Origin: Ascidia mentula
Taxonomy: Eukaryota > Chordata > Ascidiacea > Phlebobranchia > Ascidiidae
Length of the DNA: 64,000 bases
Assembly: GCA_947561715.1 (NCBI GenBank)
Contig: OX387202.1
Location: 19,667,001 to 19,731,000, forward strand
Direction: 5' to 3'
The first letter of the stretch is position 1. The number at the start of each line of letters is the position of its first letter. The translations under genes and the position numbers were made by a program. Below are positions 25,601 to 35,900 of the stretch, piece by piece. Under the pieces are notes generated by a model. It saw only the letters and a list, made by a program, of their open reading frames with translations. It made no database searches and was not told where the DNA came from.

Positions 25601-28600
25601 CACCAACGAGGAACCATCAATCAAGGCAGTGGTGGGGAATTCCCAGCTGATGGCCTTCCAGCAAGTGTCAGGCGTCATGGCATGCAGTCTGATGATAACT
25701 CTGGTCAATTTTCTTTGTGTAACTTTAAACTACCGGCTTTAGGTAGAAACCGATTGAAGCGTCCAAAAACAAAGACCCACAACACAAGGAGAACTCTGTT
25801 CTGTCAGGAAATATTATGTAGCTGCACTATGTGTGTCCTAACATTGTAAATAAAACATACACCTTTTAAAAACACTGCAATATTATGACAAAGCACCTCT
25901 TTTTTCTGCCCACGCAGAAGCTTATTGCTTGAAACCAAACAGCAAAGAACATTCAGTTGTGGATTGGGTGAAGAGCAAGAGGTGTACCACGCATATAAGT
26001 ACATTGTCACACGTTTGTCAAGTCAGACATGAAACCACCAACATTTTCCCACACTTCTTCACATTCAACTCAACTTGCCAACTCACATCAAACCTGACAC
26101 TACCATGGGAGAGGTGGAATGATATAATTAACAACCAAGTACAAACTCCCATACAAGATGTGTGGGATGGTATTGGAGTATTTTACCAATGTGACATTGA
26201 TGTTAGGCGGTAATATTTAACAATAAATATACACCAGGGTTTTTATTTTGAAAACCATTTCCAACGAAGTTATGGTGTTTTTAGTACTTAAGGGTTTTGC
26301 CATTTTGAGCAGCAAAAAAACAAGTATTTTATGTAAGAGTTCATAAATATACAATTAAGTTCAGTTGAAATCAAACTGTGTTAAGTCTGAACCATAACAA
26401 CCACTAATATGACAACAAGCATTCAAAGCAACAGAGGATAACGATTTATAACATAAGACACAGGTTTCAGACACAGGCAACTAACTGACAAAAAACAAGA
26501 GTTTGGGGAATTGTAAATATCATGATATCAACAGCATCAAACAGTAAGTATTTTGTTATTGCAAAAGCTTTTAAAAAAATTTAAAAAATAAACATTACTT
26601 TCATTGTTTGTCAAAAAGTAAATAAGCCAATATGCAAAGGATATTGCAAACATTATTTATCAAAACACTCTACAATACAAAACCATGGTTACTATTATAA
26701 AGAAAGAAGATTTTAAGATAGGGACAAGAGCATTGCAGGTAAATAAGTTAACAGTTAAAGACCACACACACATACTAAGTAGATGGTGCAGCAATTAGCG
26801 AGTCACTCACGAACATGCTCCGCACTAGCAGACCACTTAGGATCGAGCCAATTTGAACCAGAAGTAATTATTTTCCCTTCCGCTACTACAAGATGTAATT
26901 TGGCGTTTGTCCATTATCATAAGGTTGTTGTGAGTTTGTGAAGGAATCCACTTAAACAATGAACAGGTATTTTCAAGGGGTTCTAATCAACATGCTTGTT
27001 GTATGTGCCAAAAAGACCGACATTTACAAGGCATGGTTAGCAAATCATTGGAGATTATAAGAACCTGGGCTGAGAATGGGGAACTAATTACCGGTTATTG
27101 GTGAATTTACACAGCGTTAGAAATACTTAGGACATAACGCACATTCCTGACAACCTGTGATTATTGGTGTGCACAGGTCGTCCAAAAAGCTTAAGGTGAT
27201 CTGTCACAAGTCACAACTGTAAGATTTGTTTTGCAGAAACATGTTTGCTTTTTCAGGTGCAGAAGTTACTCTGGCTCACATGATAAAAATCTAAACCTAT
27301 TGATTATCCACTGATCAACCTTGACTCACACCCAATGAATCACACAAAACTTAACAACAAAATACAAGCAAGAAACCCAATGCACTCCACCCAAGACCAA
27401 AACAAATATAAACTTTTTTAACCCAACACCTGTATAAAGTACTCTGGAATAGTCTTTGTTTATCAACTGACAATAAAAGTTTCTGTACAATAAGCAGTTT
27501 ATTTGCATGTGTTGGTGAAACCCTTACCTGGTCTGGTGGAACGTACTGGTGATATTTGAACTTTTTGAACTTCGGCTTTTCCTTCTTTTTTCTAGAAGTT
27601 GTCATTCTTGACATGGAACTGTTTTGTCCCATCTTTGTACCCTGTTTTGAGTTATATATGACTTTAATAATGTCCTAAACCAGTACTTTAGTAGTTTAAG
27701 ATATGTGCAAATTACTTTGTCATTACTAGCAGTCAATGCAAAGTTATTCAGGCACAAAAAAAACCTGCAATAAGTTATTTTTTTGGGTGCAACATATTGA
27801 AGTGAAACGTAAGTTAATAATTTCATGACACGATCAATTGCGATATCCCAACAACTTTCTATTAATATAAATTTCCACCCAGCAACTAAAGTCAAAGTAA
27901 ATGACAAATAAACATTCTTGTACAATTTAAAATGCCAACTTTTCCACCAATGGTTGGTGACAATTGCTTGAGGATATTTAGACGTCTTGGAAGATGTCGA
28001 TACATTTCAGTATTTCAGAAAATTTGGATATAATTTAGGTCTGATAATATAAACTTATATATAGCTTAGTTACATGCAAAATATCTGACCTTGGAAAGTT
28101 GTCTCGACAAATAAGGGTGGGAGGTTGTTTGGGAATAGAGGGAAGAACTGCTCGGGGATTTCATCAAGCATTTTTCCTCAGTTTTTATCTAAAAATAAAG
28201 CATTTTTTGCTATAGTTTGTACACAGCAAAACAAAGCTAGACTGTCAATATCTAATGCTTGATTCGTATTAATCCAACAATAATATCAAGATATTATCTC
28301 AGCTAATTGAAACTTACATAATGCAACAAAATTGTAAAAATACGATATATTCGCGCTATGATAGAAATTCAGACCACATTTTACAGGCCAACCTTTGCAT
28401 GTTAAAACAATTTAATTTCTTTCAAAAAAACTGAAGGTTTTCCCTTGCAAGTAGAAAAGAAACCTGAAGGAAAATTTACCGTGCGATCGGCGATCGTTGT
28501 TATGGGTGTTGGTAGGGTGGTTGCTATGTGCAACACAAGGGGTGGGCTGCAAGTGGGGGGAGGAGGGACTTGTTCAGGGGATAATGCTTCTCCACTGTCC

Positions 28601-31600
28601 TCATCAACCAAGTCACTTATTTTCTTATACTGGATGTGACCGCCTGCAAATGTTGTCAATATGTTATTCTGCTTTTTCATTGTAATCAAAATTAAAACAA
28701 ATTTAATGGATGACTGAGTTCTGCTTATCAGAGAAATGTGATTTTATTTAAAAACATGGACTACAAACAAAAGACTTAAAATATCAAATATTTATGTTTG
28801 TTTGCAAGTCTTGAAGTGTTAAGTAGGTTTATTAATTATAGCTAACATAAGTCAGCAAATTTGCAAAATAACACAACCCAAATAATCTTTTCAGGACAAA
28901 AAGTTTAAACAAATATGTGGTTATTCACAAGTTTATCTGCTGTTTTCACCAAACAGTTCATGGAAACCTTTATGTAGATTTACAAGATTAAGTCTTAAAC
29001 ACAGACTTGTGAAGTGGTATGTAACATAGTTTCCAGCTATATGATGTACGTCAATGCCTGGAGCATTCTAATCGCCCATCCCAATTCAAAGGAAATCTTC
29101 AAATAAAACCAAATCACCAATACTTATTATACAATTACTTCCAACAATTATAATCCTTGCTGGCTAATAAACTTCTTGGTTGTCTAAATTTGATTGACGA
29201 CACCATTTTATTTTATACACCTTATATTTCATCACAAATATCTGAAAAAACACATTTCCAACATTTCTAAAGCTTATCAAAAAACAACATGAATCAATCG
29301 ATATTCAACTTAAATGCAGCATTAGCATTCTGCAAAATATCTTTGCCCTTTTTTTATTTAAAAACCCACTTGCCAGTGAGATAACATATTGTCTTGCAAG
29401 TAAGTTGTTTAAGAGTTAGCACACAATGATGTCAATGCAGTTTCCCTGCAATGTTCTGAACATGATAAAGCCACATTTGATGGAGATTACAGAGAGTGGA
29501 CAATCACAAACTGTTCTCCCCTGGGGACATATTAAAAACCCATTTATATTGTTACAAGGTAATAGAGTGTTGCCTATATGTCAAAGTGTGACAAGTGGTG
29601 TATAAATTAGCGGACTTAGGCTACCTACTGTTCAATTCCACAACACTAACTGTTGTATTGTTGCTTGTGATCATTATTACATACTTGAAAAGAATAAAAT
29701 AAGTCCATTTACTAACTGGTTAACAAATAGTATAATCAATATTCAATAAGTTGGATAAGGAATGTAACAACTACAAAAGCACAAAATGTGGAAAATGCAG
29801 GAGTTTTTATATCTGCTATTATGTTTTAGGGACAAAAGGATGGCAGAGACAAACCTTTAAGTGCCTCATGTAACGGTTCATTGGCTTGGATAATGTTTCT
29901 CTCCACCAACTCAATGACTCCTGGTCTTAGGGCTATCTTGTCGTTGAGATCATCAACCAACTGCGCTTTCTTCAAATCTTTTTGGTGAGCAACAATCGCA
30001 TTCGAAGCACTGGTGTCTAAATGTTAAACATGCAAAACTTGACATAAAATTTGTGTGAAGCCGTTAATGTTTTATCGGCAAGCCTGCATTCAACGAAATA
30101 CCAAAGTTTTAATTTTGTTCTTGAAAACTTGTTTTCAGTTGTGCAAACAATAGTGTAAAAAATATATACATATCCATTGTAGTTACAACATTTATACCAC
30201 AGAAGCAACATTTATCAAAAAAACTCAAACTATTAAAACAATTGTAAATAAAAGATAATACTTGCTGCACCTTCCAAAATATGTTTCTGTACCAATTCAT
30301 CACGTACAGGTCTAATCTGAATTGCTTTATTGAGGAACTTTTCCTTGTGAGCCCTCTCAAGCCTTTGAACTTGCTCAAAAAATGTTCCAGGGCTTTTCAG
30401 CGCTACAAGAGACATTGTAACAGTTTGTGAGTGGTTGCATGCAAGCTCTTTAACAGAAGCCCGCAATTAGAGAAAGTAAAATACATGGGAAATAATGTTT
30501 GCATCACAGCAAGGGGGGACAGTCTGTGTTGTTTGGAGAAGGGATTATCCCTCTTTGAAGCAGAGAGCTTGGTTGACACCAGCAATTGGCAAGCAAACTT
30601 AAATTATGATTCTACACAGGGATTCCCATGTCTCTGTAGCAAGCAGAGATGCCAAATAATTTCACAGAAGCAAACAGGCAGAGGAAAGGTGATAAAAACA
30701 AAACAGTTGCATTCGTGAGTGATTTTGATTTAACAAATAGTTTTTATCAAAAGTTTAAAGTTGTTGATTAATGTTAGAATTTGTTATTGTCATCACTGAT
30801 TGATTATAAAATATTTACTTATTTTTCACGGCATGACAATTATGCAAACAACGTGGTTAGTAAAATTAGATTGTGAGGAGCAATCAAAGCCACTTACGGG
30901 GAATAATGCCCTGCTCGGCGAGAACTTTGCGAGATCTTCGCTGTTGGAGCCGCAAAGCAAGAGCTGCAAAAGTAAAAATCAACAACTGAGGACCATGCAT
31001 GGAACGCCCAATTTTGTTAGAAGTTTATTTAGCGTCATGACTTGTTAGTGTGATATTTCTGTCTGATTTTAATCTCATACATAAGATATCATCACTTCCA
31101 TATTACCAGCACCATTGATTGTTTTCAAGTCAGCTTCAAAATAAAACATGCATTTGCAGAACAACCCTTGTGGGTTTGTAATGATTAAATTATTAAATGA
31201 TAGTTGTTTTGGGACTCGATGTAAACTTTTGAACTGAACTTACTACAATTTAACTTTTATATTTATAAATGTTCGAATGTTATCTAATAACAGGCAAATG
31301 GGGACTGAATCCCAATTTTTAATGGCTTGCAAACATAAAGTACAAGTTTTGTATTTTCTTAGAAGTGACATAGCTCTTCCTTAGTGTCATTGTTCAAGAT
31401 TAATTCATGAATCAGAACGGCCACACATAAACATCAAAGCACAGCTGTGAAGCCCACTGTATGTTGGATTCATGCCAACATTTTCATTAAACCAACTAAA
31501 GGACCACATTATTTGGTCAAATCTCAAATTTTTGATTCAGTCTGATATATCATACACCCAACCATAATTACCAGACATAGCACAATAGTTGCATGTTCAA

Positions 31601-31953
31601 CACATTTTTGCAATAAACTAGCAGGCTTAGACGGGATTACCAATAATCAGAGGACATGGAAGTTGGGCCCTGAAACCCTAACTATTAATTCCAACGAATA
31701 ATATTAACCTTTTTTATCAACTTATTTTTACAGTAAAAAAAAATATACAGGTAAAAAAAATTAAGATCAAATAAAAAGTAGCTTTCAGCAAACTCAACAA
31801 ATAAAAACTAAACTTCCTTTGACATAAAACAGCATGCAAAAACAATTCAGTTAAATAAAAACATGCTTATTAAGCGCCATCACTTGCTCGTTAATTCATC
31901 ATACCATTTCTGCGACATCCAAAATCTTTGTCATTGGCTTGACCGTCATCCAT
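18735..31953 (-). CDS. MRTF: Myocardin-related transcription factor (18 coding exons, 960 aa)
   Basis: The gene encodes an actin-regulated coactivator of serum response factor. RPEL motifs bind G-actin; release lets the protein enter the nucleus and drive SRF targets (cytoskeletal and muscle genes). The domain order is that of vertebrate MRTF-A/B and myocardin: three RPEL motifs (about residues 17-42, 53-82, 95-125), an acidic Ser/Pro stretch with EALSPEQ, a basic region (KYHQY near 257), a Gln-rich run (LLQQQQLYLQ), a SAP domain (about 350-388), a leucine zipper (Leu529-Ile536-Val543-Leu550 spacing) and a 315-residue C-terminal activation region with a WLDLTLGS motif. All 17 introns are GT-AG with phases that fit. 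Length matches the family (about 930-1090). The start exon is the least certain: 16 codons after a 6-base leader that begins at an acceptor-like AG (31960). Confidence 0.93.
20404..20450 (-). repeat. Hammerhead-like repeat unit, minus copy
   Basis: On the minus strand, CTAATGA is followed by a stem (GG-TGCT/AGCA-CC around a GCAT loop) and then CGAAACACTG. It forms an inverted pair with the plus-strand copy 25 bases away. The core differs from CUGAUGA, with an extra A before the stem. It lies in the MRTF intron between 20127 and 20581. Confidence 0.4.
20473..20548 (+). repeat. Hammerhead-like repeat unit, plus copy
   Basis: GTTGCGTAGCAAC forms a 5-bp stem with a 3-base loop, followed by CGAAACGTTG and a tail resembling that of the repeat at 49283 (ATTTTTATCTGAAGAGCAG). 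The CTGATGA half of the core is lost. Confidence 0.4.
23604..27527 (-). other. Large MRTF intron 7 (3.9 kb)
   Basis: The largest intron in the gene. An 87-codon plus-strand open frame (24356-24619) and a 94-codon one (25929-26213) lie inside it but show no domain or splice context. No transposon ends or conserved exon were recognised. An intronic enhancer is possible but cannot be read from sequence alone. Confidence 0.5.
28644..29854 (-). other. MRTF intron 4, nothing recognised
   Basis: About 1.2 kb between the RPEL3 exon and the acidic exon. It is AT-rich with no supported exon, RNA or element end. Confidence 0.5.
30964..31904 (-). other. MRTF intron 1, nothing recognised
   Basis: About 940 AT-rich bases separate the proposed start exon from RPEL1. 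An alternative first exon for another isoform could be hidden here; none is supported. Confidence 0.45.
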
Positions 31954-32909
31954 AATCTTCTAACGTTAGAGGAATTATAAATCCAATATATTATAATCCA
32001 ATATCACTTTCACCATAAGTATTTAGATTTTTCCACCTTATTATACAATTAATTTCTAATTGTTTTGACAATTTTTTTTTCTCTGTAAAACAATAAATGC
32101 AGGACTATCTTCATACTAATGGAAATCTACATTTCAGTTCTTGTATTGAAATTTAAAAAACATATTGTTTTGCAAACGCTCGGCTATGTATAATATAATA
32201 TTCAAATTATCATCAAGGTGTACATAACAATACTAAAGCTATAATTTTTTACGTTTGAAACCGATAAACATTCGCCAAGTTTCAATTACACTTTAAATTT
32301 AGGCGTAGCTGCCCTAGCATTGTTCCGGTACTGATATTTTCGAACATAATTTGTTGTCTTAACCACACCTTGGCACAATTAAGCTCATTTCAAGATGCAA
32401 AGGCTCAGCAAAAATAAGTCTCGTCTTTTGGCAACAAAAACTTCTTCAAAAAAACATGACGTCACTGAATCTGTTTGTTCCTTTCCTCGACTGAAACTTA
32501 CCGTGGGATAGAAATCATACTCGGTAACACTGATTCATGATTTTTAGGTGCAGCGTTGATGATATTTTGAAATCTACTTCGAAAATTTTAGGAGATTTAT
32601 TGACCGAATTCAACGTTAGATACTTTTAAACCTGCGGACGATTGGAATGTTAGAAGTTTGAATTGATAGCTTTGAGCACTTGTTTTAGCCAAGAGTTGAA
32701 TAGAATGGGTTTCTTTAAAAGGAAAATCCTACATTAACTATCACTGACTACAGTATTGCTCCATTGTGTTTCAGTTTACTGCTAATAATTCTTTACGTAA
32801 ATCGGTTGTTATTTTCAATTTTCGTTCCTCCGACAAAAGAAAGCATGACAATGATTCGTGTGTATTGAAAATTTATGACGACGCAAAATAATGTACACGT
32901 TTCTAAGTA
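31954..32909. other. Spacer between MRTF 5' end and ZP-protein 3' end
   Basis: Both flanking genes are on the minus strand, so this holds the MRTF promoter and the ZP-gene 3' UTR. A minus-strand AATAAA at 32601-32596, about 310 bases past the ZP stop codon, is a plausible poly(A) signal. One TGACGTCA lies near 32457. Confidence 0.5.
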
Positions 32910-35900
32910 CTACGCTGCCTTCCCCTGTTGCCGCATAAACAAGGACACTGTGACGTAGACAATCAAACTTCCGCTCGCCAACACGACAATCGAGGTCACG
33001 CTGTTTCCGATGTCTGACGTCGCGTCATAGGAAGAGCGGTCTCTCTCCCCCTCAAACCGGTTGCGTAAATCTGAAAAAAGTTAGAAACTGGAATTTGCAT
33101 GTTTTAATATTAGGGGGGAGGGGTTGCTGTTTCTCGCGAAAGCTAGTGTACATTTTTCAAAAAAACAAATCAGTTCTTTTGAAGAGTGCGAAACCAAGAG
33201 AATTCAGTTCGTAGACATAAGACTGATACGACAATTTTAACAAGAAATGTCACAATGCTTGTTTTTAACAACGTTTTGGGAGTTGTTTCGGATTTAACTT
33301 TACTTTGGAAGTATATCAAGAGTTTCAAACAGTCCCCATACCACAGCCGCGCAATCGACCGACACCAGTATGACACAGAGTAAACTTACGCGATTCTTGG
33401 GGCGTGACGATGGTGATTCGCTTAGACACGGTCACGTGATATGAGTCAAGATGCTGGTCACGTGACTTGAGTTGGCGCGGATCCTTTGAACAAAAAATAT
33501 GGTCATGATTACATCTGCGTGTGGTTGTGCAGTCAGCAAACATTTTCACTGACGTCACGCTTATTCAACCACAAGATTTTGACGGATTGTCCAACTTTGC
33601 AATTTGACGAGTATCCCGCAAAAATGTCTTTCTTTTTTACGGTTTCTAACATGTTTGTTGGTTTCACGAACATGTTCCATTTCAAAATTAGCTCAGATAT
33701 AGCTCATAAAACCCTTCATATTTTGAAATAAAACCCTAGCGTTTCTGGGTATTGTTAAACTGATGTTGTTTGCCATCCATTCGACAAGAAGTTGTTTTAA
33801 ACTTGTCCCCGGAGAAATTTTAGAACCTCTCTTCTCAAAAGTAGAACGAGGTCATTAGGATGAATCACACGCACTCCACACAACGGACAGACAAAATGTT
33901 GACGCAACAAACGACGTTATGACGTCAGAGATTCGATTTGCTCTCGGCAAGTTGTGTTTGAGTATGTCAAAGAGGTATAATTGGTAATTTTATGTTGTGA
34001 TTGTTGCAATGCTAACATGACTTTTCGAATGTTGTACAGTAAATTATTCAGAGAATTAGTTTGCGCAGGGTAATATTTACTTTTGAAACTTTAGTGTATA
34101 ATAAGCAACGGAGTCAATAATATGTTTTGAGTGAGCTTCCTGTCTGTGGGTGCAAATATAGTTTAATTTTTTACCTTTGACATTCGGAGATTTCTTTTTC
34201 GTCTGCTTAACGAATTGCCGCTAGACGGCACTGTCGAGTTACCAATGTTCAGAGCCTGCAGCAACTCAGTAAACATGTCGGCTTGGTCTTCAGTCAGTAC
34301 GTTGGTTGAGGTGTCTGGTGGTGAGGTTGTAGCGGCCACTCCTCGACACACGGGGGCGCACTCTTCGAAACCGGTGTCGCACACGTGCGCCCTATAGCGG
34401 AATAAAGTTTGTTTGTAAACAGCACAAACCATTTCATTCTATTTTTTCTAGTATGGATTTTGTAATATTAAATGTTTTAGCGAAAACCCACTTGCACATG
34501 ATGAATATGTCGTTGGTTTCAGCTTGCAAAGCCCACTCGAAAACCCTGAACGCCCAGCGCCCACTAGTGGAAACGCCATTCTCCAAAATTGTCGTAAAAG
34601 CTGGATTCGTCGAACAACTGTGACGATACGATGACGTTACAATGGCCTGGTAAAGAAAACTAAAAAAGAGATTTACCTGTTGATGATGAAATCGTAGATT
34701 GGAGTGCGTTTGTCTGTTGTGTCTGTTGCATAACAATGGTCGAGGACAATGACCTCGTTCTGTTGGTCAACAATGGATATTGCCACCATATCTACCGACA
34801 CGTACAGAATTTCACCTGTAATGAAGAGGAAAGCAGGTCAAAACTCGTTAAAACATTATTTAAAAAGCCGTTAGTTATGCTAAAATCTTGACTAACACAA
34901 AAAACACGGACTACAGACAGCAGTACACTGATCCATCCCTCATCAGTGTGTAGTTTTTATTACTGCCCGCTCTCAATGATTATATTATGATTCTCTTGCA
35001 TCTACAAAGATACAAAACCAGGCGAATTCAACACGTGTGCTGACCCACAATGCATTCGTTTAAACCCTGACCTACACCCAGACTCAACAATAGAAATAAT
35101 AAAACACCACCTTCTGCAATCCTTGTTGGTCCGGATAGAAGTTGTGAGGGAAGAAAGTTGTCATTTCTGTACAGAGACATGTCGACCACGAATGTTCCAA
35201 AACCTGTTCTGGTCGCTAGAGTTCTAAACAATTGTCATCATTTAATATAATGTAACATGTTGTAATCTGTTGACAAGTTATATGTGAATACATAAGAACT
35301 ATACCAGTGTTTCTCAAAGTTTTTTAGTGGTCTCCAATATTTTCTTTTCGCAGTTGTAAAAAGGTTAAGGACCACGGAGCTAAACAATAGAAATCATAGT
35401 TTCGAGCGTTCAACCTGGTGGCTGGTTTAATCCCGAAGCCCAGCCCAGTAGTCATGTTCAGTTGTTTGTTGTAAACACACTTCAAGTCGAGTAGAATCAC
35501 CGTTGATGACGTCACGCCGTGAGTTTGGCGCCACAACACTTTGTTTCGTATCGAGTACTCCTCACCAGTTACCTGTGACGTAATAAAAGGTTTTAGGGAG
35601 TTTTTTTTTCTAGCACCCAAAAAAACGGTTGATATGACGTCACCAAACTTGTTACATTGGTAAGTGACAAACGAAGCATTAAACAAAAAAAGCGTAGGAT
35701 TGTTGTTGTCTGCAGAGCATGGATAAAAGTCAACCAACAACAACGCCATCTTACGTTTACAGTTGAGCCACAACTTCGGTCAATAGGTGGCGGTATTGAG
35801 AGTACGTACTGGGCGCCATCTTGACTCAACTGAGCGAAACATAAAGATGATTCGTGACCTTGAAAGTGAATCAGCTTCAAATCGTCAGTCAGTCCTTCAT

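Larger units (their letters stand above)
27528..31953 (-). other. MRTF: MRTF exons 1-7: RPEL actin-binding region and basic region
   Basis: Exons in transcript order: 31953-31905 (N-terminus), 30963-30898 (RPEL1, LQQRRSRKVLAEQGIIPP), 30402-30271 (RPEL2, IRPVRDELVQKHIL), 30016-29855 (RPEL3, ALRPGVIELVERNII), 28643-28480 (acidic, DEDSGEALSPEQ, then Pro-rich), 28188-28090 (Ser-rich), 27641-27528 (basic region KPKFKKFKYHQYVPPDQ). The RPxxxEL core is intact in RPEL2 and RPEL3, while RPEL1 has the diverged form also seen in vertebrate MRTFs. The last exon uses the acceptor at 27642; the closer tag at 27592 would break the frame and is rejected. Confidence 0.88.

Noticed and set aside
27592..27600. 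Acceptor tag next to the MRTF basic-region exon
   Set aside because: Using it shifts the frame away from the KPKFKKFKYHQY motif; the acceptor at 27642 keeps the frame.
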